Source: CAYUQT01 sp964596165 (GTDB taxonomy: Bacteria; Planctomycetota; Phycisphaerae; UBA1845; JAFGLZ01). From it: a stretch of 56,420 bases of DNA. The position numbers and the translations under genes are program-made. The DNA lies in assembly GCA_964596165.1 (NCBI GenBank), contig CAZQTW010000043.1:1-56420 (forward strand), in the 5' to 3' direction. Below the pieces are notes generated by a model that was not told the origin of the DNA, ran no database searches, and saw only the letters and a list, made by a program, of their open reading frames with translations. Below, in pieces: positions 9,319 through 18,137 of this stretch (position 1 is the stretch's first letter; each line of letters begins with the position of its first letter).

Positions 9319-11391
9319 TTGCGTGTTTCACGGCTGACATCATTGCGCCAAGCCGCTCGCAGCCCTTGGGTCACCCTGACGCCGTTGCTTGCCGTGGCCT
9401 TTGCGTTTCGGCTGTACGATCTTGATGCAGTGACGTTGGTCTGCGATGAACCACAAGACATGCCGGCCGCGATCCGGCATTCCGAACGGTTGAATCCGTT
9501 CGACCTTCCGCAATGGCTTCAGCAAGCCGATCCTAGCCAGTCCCGATTGCCTTACTATCTGACGGCCGTCGGCGTTCGCCTACTCAGCGGTGGTGAGGCG
9601 GCGTTCTTCTGGACTCGGGCGGGTCGCGTGGATGACCCACCCCACCGAGCCCGTGTGACGATAGGCACGGCATTACTGGGCACGTGTTTGGTGTTTGCAT
9701 GGGCCGCTCCTCCTCCGTTGCGGCGTTGGTCGTGGCTCTTGCCGACTGCCTGCGCGTTTGCCTTGGTGGCGGTCTTGGGCCAGCCGGAACTGCCCATGAA
9801 TCAACTGGTTGCCGGGCGCACCATTGCGGGCCTGGTCGGCGTCGTCGGCGTGTGGGCCACCTACATGCTGGCCCGTGAGGTCTTCGGACATTGGGCGGGG
9901 CTGATCGCCGCCGCCACGCTGTCGGTCTCCACCACGCACATTGCGTGGTCGCGTTGTGCCGTAACCACGGGCGACACGTTCGTGACGACGCTTTCCACCC
10001 TGGCGGTCTGGTTGCTCTATCGTGTCGTGACCGCCCGGGAAGGACGCGCGATGATCGGATGCTCGGTCGCTCTGGGCCTTGCCTTTGGCGCCAAGATGAG
10101 CGCCGTGCTGCTCTGGCCGGTGTGTGCGATGTACGTCCTGGTATGGAGCTCTTTCCGTCGCGTTCAAGCAAACGCAAGCGAGAAGGCAAGACGCGAACCT
10201 GACGACTTCAGATCCGCAGATCCGACACCGACGGCGCCGCGTTGCAGAGGCTGCGCGGGCAGCCGCGAATGGCGTCTTGACAGACTCGTGGGAGCAACCC
10301 TGCTCAACCTCGGCACGCTTCCCATAGCAGTCACCATCTTCTTCTGGCCTATGCTCTTCGGTGAAGGTCACGCGGGTACGCGTTGTACGGTTTGGTTGAT
10401 TGCTCTGACCTTGTACGTTGCCGGAACGATTGCCCTTGTCCGTTCTCCATGGCTGCTGCCACCGCGACACGTCGCCTGGCTCATGATCAACCTTCTTCTC
10501 GGGGGGATGATCGTGGCCGGGTTCAGCACGCCATATCACCTAAGAGTCGAGGTGATTGGCGGATTACAGGCCTGGTGGCGCGACTATGCGGCTCGTCCCG
10601 GGGACACGCCGAACTATGCAGTTGATCTGCTCAGTATTCTTGAACTCCTGTGGCTTCAGACAGGATTCCCGGTGAACGTTTTGGCCGTTGGAGGATTGCT
10701 TCGCGGCTGTCGACGCCGGAACAGAATATGGAGCTCGCTCTTCTTCCTGATAGGCGGTCTTTACACCGTGGTGATCATCCTCCTGCACCAGAAGGCCCCG
10801 TACTACATGTTACCTCTGATTCCTCTGCTGCATGCCTTGGGTGCCGGCATGGCTCTTGCCGTGTACCAAATGCTTATGAGCCGCCGACGCTCCGTCGGTG
10901 TCGCTTTCCTTGCCGCGCTTGGTGCCTGTTGGGCGATTCAGTTCAACAGATCTGTGAGAATACACCCGCATTATCTCGTGGATGGACAACAATGGGCGAG
11001 TCGATTGATCTTCAGCCCTAAACTGGTCCCGGCGACTCTTCAGTTACAGGGAGCGCGTCCCGTTGTGGAATGGTTGGCCGCGAATGCGTCGCCCGGGTCA
11101 CGCGTCGCGGTGTTCTTCAGCCCGGAACGCAAGTTTAGGGCATTCGAAGGTCTGACCTTAGCGATGCTGGCCTTCGAGGTCCAACGTTCCAAGGCGATAC
11201 AGGCAAAGGGAATACATTTCAGGTCGGTGACAAATCCGGAAGATCTCTCTGCATGGGATTACATCCTGCTGTTTCCCGATCAGTTTCGGTTACAGGAGTG
11301 CTTGTCTGGGCGTATGCCGGTCTTCAAAGCGGATATCAAGGGCGAATGCGGTGCCGTACTCTACAGTCAGCGATCAGGCGGAAAGCCGTAG
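9319..11391 (+). CDS. GT39/ArnT-like membrane glycosyltransferase family protein
   Basis: This 690-residue protein has about ten to twelve membrane helices and a soluble C-terminal part. The early loop has DEPQDMPAAIRHSE, in the place where GT-C fold enzymes carry an acidic DE catalytic pair. A second loop reads VGVWATYMLAREVFGHWAGL followed by a membrane helix and the THIAWSR segment, the usual pattern of PMT/ArnT-type lipid-linked sugar transferases. The start is a TTG at 9319 just after the previous stop, so the two genes almost certainly share an mRNA. Residues about 285-320 (reading frame around 10170-10260) are a charged, low-complexity insert. Acceptor and donor are unknown. Confidence 0.72.
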   Translation: MRVSRLTSLRQAARSPWVTLTPLLAVAFAFRLYDLDAVTLVCDEPQDMPAAIRHSERLNPFDLPQWLQQADPSQSRLPYYLTAVGVRLLSGGEAAFFWTRAGRVDDPPHRARVTIGTALLGTCLVFAWAAPPPLRRWSWLLPTACAFALVAVLGQPELPMNQLVAGRTIAGLVGVVGVWATYMLAREVFGHWAGLIAAATLSVSTTHIAWSRCAVTTGDTFVTTLSTLAVWLLYRVVTAREGRAMIGCSVALGLAFGAKMSAVLLWPVCAMYVLVWSSFRRVQANASEKARREPDDFRSADPTPTAPRCRGCAGSREWRLDRLVGATLLNLGTLPIAVTIFFWPMLFGEGHAGTRCTVWLIALTLYVAGTIALVRSPWLLPPRHVAWLMINLLLGGMIVAGFSTPYHLRVEVIGGLQAWWRDYAARPGDTPNYAVDLLSILELLWLQTGFPVNVLAVGGLLRGCRRRNRIWSSLFFLIGGLYTVVIILLHQKAPYYMLPLIPLLHALGAGMALAVYQMLMSRRRSVGVAFLAALGACWAIQFNRSVRIHPHYLVDGQQWASRLIFSPKLVPATLQLQGARPVVEWLAANASPGSRVAVFFSPERKFRAFEGLTLAMLAFEVQRSKAIQAKGIHFRSVTNPEDLSAWDYILLFPDQFRLQECLSGRMPVFKADIKGECGAVLYSQRSGGKP

Positions 11392-11407
11392 TCGGTACGA
11401 TGCCTCA

Positions 11408-11440
11408 GCATCCTCCGGCCTCGCGCCGTACAGAGGATGC
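11408..11440. terminator. Hairpin between convergent genes
   Basis: GCATCCTC (11408-11415) pairs exactly with GAGGATGC (11433-11440) around a 17-nt loop, in the 86-nt gap where the rightward GT39-like gene meets the leftward isomerase gene. No T-run follows on either strand. It is a candidate bidirectional end point only. Confidence 0.35.
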
Positions 11441-11477
11441 GGCCCTTCAGGGAGATTCCGTAGGCGACATGCGAGAA

Positions 11478-12503
11478 TTATGATCGGCCTTTGACCTCAG
11501 CCAGGGCCCGTTCGATCGCGAGTTTGCCTTTGTGACAGGCGTCGTAGACGTCCTCCATTAGCCACCCGTCTATCATGATCCACCCGCGGTACCCACCCTT
11601 CCACAGGGCCATGAGCGATGCGTGGATGTCGCAATGTCCGTCGCCGCACGCCAGATGCTTGGAAGTCCCACCGAAGAGGGTCCCGTCGCAATCCGTCAGG
11701 TGAACATGGCCGATGTGTCGGACACCCAGAGCGTTGAGCATCTCGGAAGGCTTGCCCTTGCTGTTCCACATCAGGTCAAAATGGCTGGGATCGAAATTGG
11801 TCTTACACGCGGGATGGTTCACTCCCTCCAGAATCCGCTTGAGGTGATCCAATGTGTTGAAGACGAAAGGCGGCTCGATTTCGAAGGACATCCAAATGCC
11901 GGCATCGGCGCACATCTTGGCGGCCTCGCGATAACTCGAGATCAGGTGCCCGATCGCCTGATCGATCGTCTGGTTGCCCAGCGGACCACCCGGCCATTGG
12001 CCGATGAGGTCGCATCCAAGGGCTTGGGCCAGGCGGATTTGCCCACGATACGCCTTGAGCCACTGCCTGCGCTCCGTTTCGTTTTCGGCAAACGGTCGGC
12101 CAGGGGCATCCGGCTGGATCGCATGAATCTTGAGATGATACTTGTCGGCGAATTGGCGCAACGCGTCGATTCGCTTGCCGTCTTCCGGGGCGGGGTAGGG
12201 GCCCATCGGCCATCCGGGAACCAACTCGATTCCTTCAAACCCGTCTCTCTGAAGGAAATCCATGACTTCCCAAATCGGATAGGTTTTCTTGTAGTGAGAG
12301 GCCGATGACTGAAACCCGTTCCATCCCGCAGCGATTCGCCACCCTCTCCGGCCTCCTGCCTTTGTCAGGCAGGCCGATACATCCGGACCAAGGGCCTCGG
12401 CCGCCTGTGTTTCGGAACCATTTCCGCTTCGCAGCGCCGTTCCGATCATCGCGACCACCCCTGCCGGAAGAGAACGCTCACAGAACTCGCGTCGTGTCTG
12501 CAT
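11478..12503 (-). CDS. Exported sugar phosphate isomerase/epimerase-like TIM-barrel protein
   Basis: A 341-residue protein starting at ATG 12503, with AGAGGAG at good spacing. The N terminus MQTRREFCERSLPAG and the hydrophobic stretch after it look like a Tat signal, with twin Arg followed by Phe at the +3 place. The mature part is an AP-endonuclease-2/xylose-isomerase-like barrel. Likely metal ligands are in FEIEPPF, NFDPSHFD, GHVHLTD and the C-terminal GDGHCD. Such exported isomerases are expanded in planctomycetes and act on unknown sugars. It is the last gene of a four-gene leftward cluster and begins 33 nt after the SGNH gene. Confidence 0.82.
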   Translation of the reverse strand: MQTRREFCERSLPAGVVAMIGTALRSGNGSETQAAEALGPDVSACLTKAGGRRGWRIAAGWNGFQSSASHYKKTYPIWEVMDFLQRDGFEGIELVPGWPMGPYPAPEDGKRIDALRQFADKYHLKIHAIQPDAPGRPFAENETERRQWLKAYRGQIRLAQALGCDLIGQWPGGPLGNQTIDQAIGHLISSYREAAKMCADAGIWMSFEIEPPFVFNTLDHLKRILEGVNHPACKTNFDPSHFDLMWNSKGKPSEMLNALGVRHIGHVHLTDCDGTLFGGTSKHLACGDGHCDIHASLMALWKGGYRGWIMIDGWLMEDVYDACHKGKLAIERALAEVKGRS

Positions 12504-12535
12504 GACTCCTCTCCGCAAGAACCTGGTGAACGAGA

Positions 12536-13858
12536 CTAGGGTCTGACGTTCCAACGAGCGCCGTCTCGGTGATCGAGAAACCATTGTGCGATCAACCGGG
12601 CGACCTCTCGCGCCCCGGCTTCCGTAAAGTGACAATCATCGTAGAAGAACTCCTCATGACCATTCATCGACGTCAAGTCGATACAAGCGACGTTCATCTG
12701 GCGACACACGCTCCGCATTACGAGGTTGTATCGGTCCATCCCTTCGCGAAGTCGCTCCACACTCAGATACTGACCTTTGCTTAGGGCGCCTTGCCAGAGA
12801 CGACGATGCATCGCAGGCGAGAGATCCTTGCACCAGACGACGGGCTGAGTGAGGAAGAGGGGGACCACATGTCTGACTCTGCATTCGTTGATCATGGCTC
12901 GCATTTGTGCCTCGTACTCGCGCAGGGGCCGATCCAGAGGGGGCAAGACATCACAGACCGGCGCTTCGAGTCGCTTCAGCCGACGGTTTTCGAGCCGGGA
13001 ACCCGTAGGGTCCTCCACGAAGAAATCATTCCGGAGGCCATAACGGTTCCACGCTTCTCTCCCGAGTGCGAGTACTCGCGATCGATGCCATACCGGAGTA
13101 ACGCGGACCATCGAGCGGTATCGATCCCACAACGAGAAGAAGTATGGGTCGATTCCCAGAAGAAAATCGTTTATGCCCATGAGGATTACAAGACAATCGA
13201 TCGCGTTCATCAGCTCGGATTCTTGGATGAACCGAAGGTGTTGGGCGCTGGTGAACGCAATGACGCCGGCGTTGCCGACCCAGACCGGCTGCATGTTGGA
13301 CTGCTGGTTGAGTTGCTGCATGAGAAGGTAAGGCCACGTTTCGCGATCATCGAGGTAGAGACACTCTGTGGTGCTTCCGCCGATGCATATGATTCGGTAG
13401 GCCTCACGTTGCGTGGGCATCTCCGGCCCGCGTAGGCCGATCGAATTGCGGGTAATGTTGGACTCTCCGGTGATCCCGGGCATCAGCTCGGGCCGAGGAC
13501 GGAAGGTGACTTTCGCGCCGGGCTTTCTCCGATGAAAGAGCTCTGATGCGAGCGGCTGCACGCGAGCGGCAAGAACGATCTCGATGATCGCCCACGTCCC
13601 CCAGATGGAGACGCTGAGAAGGACCATCTGAGGCGACCGTTGCCCCAGGAAAGCGCGTCCCGCGCCTAGCTGTGCGAGGAAGATCAGGACTGCCACGACA
13701 ACGACAAGCAGTACGACGACAACGATGTCCGGAGGGGTCTGGGGTCGCCAGCCCCGCGCAGCGGCTATCGCGGTATCAAGGGAGAGGAGAATCGGCGGAC
13801 CAGCGAGCGCGAAAAACCCGACGGCCGCGCGCCCAACAGGTTCCTTACGGTGGGTCAT
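12536..13858 (-). CDS. Membrane-anchored SGNH/GDSL-type hydrolase
   Basis: A 440-residue protein with three or so N-terminal membrane segments, then an SGNH esterase domain. Block I is CIGGSTTEC with nucleophile Ser near residue 162. Block III is MGINDFLL (Gly-x-Asn-Asp). Block V is DDCHFTEAGA near residues 407-416, giving the Asp-x-His pair. The family removes acyl groups, often acetyl, from glycans or lipids, here presumably on the periplasmic side. ATG 13858 is preceded by AAGGGGT. It lies between the NagB-like and isomerase genes, which fits a carbohydrate role such as deacetylating a sugar chain. The substrate is inferred only. Confidence 0.82.
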   Translation of the reverse strand: MTHRKEPVGRAAVGFFALAGPPILLSLDTAIAAARGWRPQTPPDIVVVVLLVVVVAVLIFLAQLGAGRAFLGQRSPQMVLLSVSIWGTWAIIEIVLAARVQPLASELFHRRKPGAKVTFRPRPELMPGITGESNITRNSIGLRGPEMPTQREAYRIICIGGSTTECLYLDDRETWPYLLMQQLNQQSNMQPVWVGNAGVIAFTSAQHLRFIQESELMNAIDCLVILMGINDFLLGIDPYFFSLWDRYRSMVRVTPVWHRSRVLALGREAWNRYGLRNDFFVEDPTGSRLENRRLKRLEAPVCDVLPPLDRPLREYEAQMRAMINECRVRHVVPLFLTQPVVWCKDLSPAMHRRLWQGALSKGQYLSVERLREGMDRYNLVMRSVCRQMNVACIDLTSMNGHEEFFYDDCHFTEAGAREVARLIAQWFLDHRDGARWNVRP

Positions 13859-13920
13859 ACTACCCCTTCGAGGCAAGTGTCCCTCGTAGGTGGAATCTAG
13901 TCGTCTTCAAACCGCCTCCA

Positions 13921-14877
13921 TCAATTGCATTCGGGCAAAAGTGGCCCGGCCAACTCCCGAAGGAAGAACAAGCGTCCCGGCAGCGTCGGCATGAAGCTGC
14001 TCGGGACCCATGGGTCTGGTCCGTACCGGAGCGTACACCAGAGCGACAGGCCCTGCCACATCATGCCTCGTCCCAGCGCTCCATCACAGCCCCCAATGAT
14101 TCGATCGGCCTGGAGGAAGAGGCCGGGACCGATCGTGTTCGCGAAGCAGGGGACCAGGGTGGTGCGACTCTTAAATGAGGTGATCGCGTTTTGTTCGATG
14201 GTCAAGGGATGGAGCTTGGCGCCGATGCGGTGCGTCTGGGCCTTCCAGACATCCACGCGGTCGAACTCGGCCGCAAAGTGAGGCTCCCAGAAGGCGATAT
14301 GCATGGCCCGTCCGATCCCGAACACCACCGTCAGACGCCCACCTTTCTTACGGAGATCGGCGATTTGCTGGGGATAGGAGGGAAGGCTTTGCTTGGTGGC
14401 AAAATGCCGCTGCGAGGCGGACGGTCCGGCCGTTCCCAGCGGCCCGTAGAATGCCTTAAGCATCGCGTCTTCAAAACTGCCCGGCTCCGTACCGGGGGTC
14501 GAATTGCCGTCTTGGTCGGCCCACTCGTCCATGTTGAAGCCGTGGACGTGAGAGCAAGGCGTCTTCCATTCCTGGAGGAAGTAGACCGCCCACTTGTACA
14601 TTCCCATGGGTCCCACGGGAAGGATGAGAATACAGGGCCGACCGTCCGTGGCCGTCTGACGGATCTCACTGGCGATTTCGTGACCCATCTTGACATCAAA
14701 TTCCTCAATGGAGGAGCACGGAACCGGCTGGAACCCCTTATGCCACCAAGGCTGGGGATCGCACACGCTATCCGGCGACTGGGAGGCACACTGGTCCATC
14801 TTGGCGAGGTCCCAACCCTTGGGGAAAAAGCCCTCCAACATCGAACCCTTGAGCGTGTTCAGCAGGGTGATTGCCAT
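13921..14877 (-). CDS. NagB-like (glucosamine-6-phosphate isomerase/deaminase family) protein with altered active site
   Basis: A 318-residue protein from ATG 14877, with GGGAGG upstream. The fold signature HGFNMDEWAD near 112-121 matches the NMDEY segment of glucosamine-6-phosphate deaminase (its Asp72, here Asp117). The second active-site motif, normally G-x-D-G-H-I-A-F-N-E-P, reads GIGRAMHIAFWEP, so His193 and Glu198 remain but the Asp two before His is Ala191. That Asp takes part in catalysis in NagB. The protein may therefore be an isomerase or hydrolase of a different substrate, or inactive. It is longer than NagB (about 266) and has an N-terminal extension. No signal peptide is visible. 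It is cotranscribed with exported sugar enzymes. Confidence 0.78.
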   Translation of the reverse strand: MAITLLNTLKGSMLEGFFPKGWDLAKMDQCASQSPDSVCDPQPWWHKGFQPVPCSSIEEFDVKMGHEIASEIRQTATDGRPCILILPVGPMGMYKWAVYFLQEWKTPCSHVHGFNMDEWADQDGNSTPGTEPGSFEDAMLKAFYGPLGTAGPSASQRHFATKQSLPSYPQQIADLRKKGGRLTVVFGIGRAMHIAFWEPHFAAEFDRVDVWKAQTHRIGAKLHPLTIEQNAITSFKSRTTLVPCFANTIGPGLFLQADRIIGGCDGALGRGMMWQGLSLWCTLRYGPDPWVPSSFMPTLPGRLFFLRELAGPLLPECN

Positions 14878-14929
14878 GGTGAAATCCTCCCGAGGCGGCT
14901 TTCGATAGCCTGCCGCCGGAACGTTTGAA

Positions 14930-14970
14930 CAGGGCAGGCCACCTTGGTTGTCTGAAGGCGGCCTGCCCTG
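14930..14970. repeat. 11-bp perfect inverted repeat between the isomerase and NagB-like genes
   Basis: CAGGGCAGGCC (14930-14940) pairs with GGCCTGCCCTG (14960-14970), loop 19 nt. On the plus strand a T-run follows after a few bases (around 14978), but transcription here runs on the minus strand, where no T-run follows. It could attenuate or stabilise the operon mRNA between two cistrons, or be a dispersed palindrome: similar AGGCC/GGCCT arms occur at 18031-18051. Confidence 0.5.
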
Positions 14971-14998
14971 CGGCCGGTTTTTCAAGCGGCACGTCGAC

Positions 14999-15859
14999 TC
15001 ACTTGTCGCCGTACAACTCCGCCGTGACCTTGTTGAACCATTCAACACACTGGGCGATCTCGGGCATGGCCTTGCCCCAATTGTGCTCGTATTCGATTGA
15101 GAACGCGCCAGAAAAGCCCTGTCGCTTGAACTCCTCGAGCAGCGTCTTTGCGTCGGCCTTGCCCGTACCCCAGGGGACATCATGACCGGCACCCATCTTG
15201 TTCAGATCCTTGAAGTGAGAGCTGATAATGCGTCCTTCCAGCTTCTTGAGCGCCTCCAACGGATTGATGCCCGAACGCATCCAGTGACCGGTGTCGGCAC
15301 AGGCCCCAATCCGTTTGCTATGCCCCTTGACGGCATCGAGAACGACATCCGGGTTCCAGTAGAGACTGGGCTTGGGGTGATTGTGAATCGCGACGCAGAT
15401 TCCGTACTCCTCGGTCAGTTTGTCCAGGAGATCGAAGCAATCCTTCTTGGGTTCGGACACGATGACCCCGATCCCCATGTCCTTGGCGAAGTCAAACACC
15501 TTGCGAGCTTCCGCCTCGTTGTTGTCCAGGCCGACGACACCATAGGCGACCAGCTTCATTCCGTAGTCGGCGAGTTTCTTTTTCACAATGCCGCGCGCTT
15601 CGACCGACATGTCGTGATGGATCTTGACGTCCTTCTGCTCCGGACTTAGCGCTTGGCCGGGGAAGATCTCAATGTACTTGATGTCCAGCTTCTTGCAATT
15701 GTCCAGGGCCTGGAAGAAGGTTTCCTGATGGAAGGTGTACACCTGCATGGCCAGGCGCCATCGTTTGGGGGAGTCCTCCGCACGGGCAATCGCCTGGGAC
15801 AGCGCCGGCACCGCGAACGCGACCAACGACACCACGGACAACATTCTTCTGCTCAGCAT
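14999..15859 (-). CDS. Exported sugar phosphate isomerase/epimerase-like TIM-barrel protein
   Basis: A 286-residue protein from ATG 15859, preceded by AGGAGGA. The N terminus MLSRRMLSVVSLVAFAVPAL is a cleavable signal, with cleavage likely after AIARA. The barrel has metal-binding candidates in CADTGHWM, ISSHFKDLN and FSIEYEHN, in the order seen in IolE/hydroxypyruvate-isomerase-like proteins. It heads a leftward operon of isomerase, NagB-like, SGNH and a second isomerase. It is clearly related in fold to the product at 11478-12503, but not a recent duplicate. Its sugar is unknown. Confidence 0.85.
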   Translation of the reverse strand: MLSRRMLSVVSLVAFAVPALSQAIARAEDSPKRWRLAMQVYTFHQETFFQALDNCKKLDIKYIEIFPGQALSPEQKDVKIHHDMSVEARGIVKKKLADYGMKLVAYGVVGLDNNEAEARKVFDFAKDMGIGVIVSEPKKDCFDLLDKLTEEYGICVAIHNHPKPSLYWNPDVVLDAVKGHSKRIGACADTGHWMRSGINPLEALKKLEGRIISSHFKDLNKMGAGHDVPWGTGKADAKTLLEEFKRQGFSGAFSIEYEHNWGKAMPEIAQCVEWFNKVTAELYGDK

Positions 15860-16143
15860 GGTCCAATCCTCCTGCACGGTTGTTTCAAACGAAACGGGAC
15901 ACCCATACTCACGCGAGGACCTTACCGCGTACGCTTCGCGGCAGGCACCCGTTGCTCAGCCGTCAATACATCCGGTCGGTCACAACCTCGCTCGCGGTTC
16001 CACGGAAGCGGGTCATCAGACCGGAAAAGCAAACGGTAAACGCCGTCGGCCGCGCCGTCAAGGCGTTGTACCGACTGAGTTGCGACGGTAGGATTAATCA
16101 TTTGGTATTTGTGGGGCGAAATGCGCCCGGGAGGATACATCGG

Positions 16144-17694
16144 ATGCCTTCCGACGGGACTGCGATGGACAAGCTGGTGGCTCTCTGCAAGCGACGAGGC
16201 TTCATCTTTCCGTCGAGCGAGATCTATGGCGGGCTGAACGGGTTTTGGGACTATGGACCTCTGGGCGTCGAACTGAAGCGAAACATCAAGGAGGCGTGGT
16301 GGCACGATATGGTCGTGTGCCCGCCAAGCGGTCCCGACGGCGAGGACGTCCAGATCGTTGGGGTCGATTGTTCAATCATCATGAACCCGCAGGTATGGCA
16401 AGCCAGCGGGCACCTCAGCGAGGGGTTTGCCGATCAGATGGTGGACTGCCGAGAGTGCAGGGCACGGTTCAGGGCCGACAAGGTCTGGCTCGTGGGATTC
16501 GTTACCGGGTCCGAGCCCCACGTCCCGGGGCTGGCAATCGCCGTGCAAGCGGAGAATGAGCACGAAGCCGGCATGGCCGTCGAGCTGTCGAAGACGCAGG
16601 CGAAGAAACTACCTTCCGATGCCCACAAGGTCGTCGTGCGGCTGGATAAGGGAAGGGTAGCGGGTTGGCCGGCCGTCTGTCCGGGTTGCCAAGCGCAGGC
16701 CCTGACGGAGCCTCGCGCGTTCAACCTGATGTTTAAGACCTACGTCGGGGCGCTCGAGGACTCGTCAAGCGTTGCCTATCTACGCCCTGAAACAGCCCAG
16801 GGCATCTTCGTCAATTTTAAGAATGTGATTGATACGCAGCGAGTGCGTGTGCCCTTCGGTATCGCGCAGGTCGGGAAGGCATTCCGGAATGAGATCAACC
16901 CTCGAAACTATACGTTCCGTTCCCGCGAGTTCGAGCAAATGGAACTGGAGTTCTTCTGCCATCCCGAGAGTTCTCGAAAATGGTATGAGTTTTGGCGCGA
17001 CACCCGGCTCCGTTGGTACACCCGCCTCTGGATTCGCAGCGACCGCCTGCGTCCTCGCGAGCAGGGACCCGACGAGCGTGCGCATTACAGCGTCGGAACG
17101 ACGGATATTGAATACCTGTTCCCATTCAGCGAGGAACCGCAGGAACTGGAAGGGGTGGCCCATCGCGCCGACTATGACCTCGGCGCACACCAGAAGGCCA
17201 GTGGAAAAGACCTGAGCTACTTCGACGACGAGACAAAGCAGCGGTTCGTGCCGCACGTCATCGAACCGTCGGCGGGTGTCGACCGATTCGCCTTGGCGGC
17301 GTTGTGTGAGGCGTACCATGAACAGGAGATTGTCGGGGCAAAGGGTACGGCTGAAACGCGCGTGTTCATGAGGTTCCATCCACGGCTGGCCCCGATCAAG
17401 GCCGCCGTCTTTCCTCTGGTCAAACGGGACGGGATGCCCGAGACTGCGAGGGCGATTTACGAGGATATTCGCCGGCAGTACCCGGCGTTCTATGATGAGA
17501 AGGGCGCCATCGGCCGGCGATACGCCCGACAGGATGAGGCCGGTACGCCATTCTGCTTTACGGTGGACGGACAAACAGCACAGGACGGCACCGTGACGGT
17601 TCGATGGCGAGATACGCTTCAGCAGGAGCGGATCGACAAGTCTCGATGCCTGGATTACCTTCGATCCAAACTGGCGGCAGGGGGGATGACCTGA
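16144..17694 (+). CDS. glyQS: Glycyl-tRNA synthetase (single-chain, class II)
   Basis: The enzyme (516 residues) charges tRNA-Gly. GLNGFWDYGPLG near the N terminus is typical of the alpha2-type enzyme. Motif 2 is in RPETAQGIFVNF and FRNEINPRNYTFRSREFEQM, and motif 3 in EPSAGVDRFALAAL. CRECRARF and VCPGC form a C-x2-C pair set that may bind zinc in the insertion domain. The anticodon-binding domain is C-terminal. The start at ATG 16144 follows GGGAGGA by eight nt; ATG 16165 is the alternative. The open frame upstream to 15880 looks non-coding. Confidence 0.95.
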   Translation: MPSDGTAMDKLVALCKRRGFIFPSSEIYGGLNGFWDYGPLGVELKRNIKEAWWHDMVVCPPSGPDGEDVQIVGVDCSIIMNPQVWQASGHLSEGFADQMVDCRECRARFRADKVWLVGFVTGSEPHVPGLAIAVQAENEHEAGMAVELSKTQAKKLPSDAHKVVVRLDKGRVAGWPAVCPGCQAQALTEPRAFNLMFKTYVGALEDSSSVAYLRPETAQGIFVNFKNVIDTQRVRVPFGIAQVGKAFRNEINPRNYTFRSREFEQMELEFFCHPESSRKWYEFWRDTRLRWYTRLWIRSDRLRPREQGPDERAHYSVGTTDIEYLFPFSEEPQELEGVAHRADYDLGAHQKASGKDLSYFDDETKQRFVPHVIEPSAGVDRFALAALCEAYHEQEIVGAKGTAETRVFMRFHPRLAPIKAAVFPLVKRDGMPETARAIYEDIRRQYPAFYDEKGAIGRRYARQDEAGTPFCFTVDGQTAQDGTVTVRWRDTLQQERIDKSRCLDYLRSKLAAGGMT

Positions 17695-17803
17695 CAGACG
17701 CCGAACTGGATTTCCACGGCCAGGCCGACGGGTTGCCACGGCGACCCGTCATAACACCCGTTCAGGGATAGCCTACGGAATTGGCAAGGGGGCCACAAAT
17801 CGG

Positions 17804-17844
17804 TTGCCTCTATCACAGTATTATGTTATAATGTAATAATGTAC
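17804..17844 (+). promoter_or_regulatory. Strong sigma-70-type promoter with overlapping AT-rich symmetric site
   Basis: TTGCCT (17804-17809), a 17-nt spacer and a perfect TATAAT (17827-17832) make a consensus-like promoter in otherwise GC-rich DNA. Around the -10 there is imperfect dyad symmetry, with ATTAT (17820-17824) and ATAAT (17836-17840). A winged-helix regulator gene lies downstream, so this may be its own operator. The predicted RNA start near 17840 gives a leader of about 300 nt to the preferred start codon at 18138. The leader contains a 7-bp hairpin at 18031-18051. Confidence 0.7.
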
Positions 17845-18137
17845 TAGCCATCCTGTAAGGAGATGGGCAGGGGGGATCTGTGCGGCGAACACACCATAGG
17901 GGCATGGGCGGGATCATGCGTTCAACCCAGGACGGTCGTCGATCGCGGAAGTCTGGCACCCGGAGAGGCATGACGCGAGTTCACGTCCGCCGGACAGGTC
18001 ACGGGCGATCACGACAAGCCCGCAAGGTTCGCAGGCCTGTGGCCGGCCTGCCTGAGCTTCGTCGCGGTCAGTCCTGGTACGGGTGGGCGACCACGTTGGG
18101 AATTCTGGAGTCCGACGGTCCGACAAGGAGGGTTAGG

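Noticed and set aside
8476..9461. Two overlapping minus-strand open frames
   Set aside because: They are antisense shadows of the spermidine-synthase-like membrane gene.
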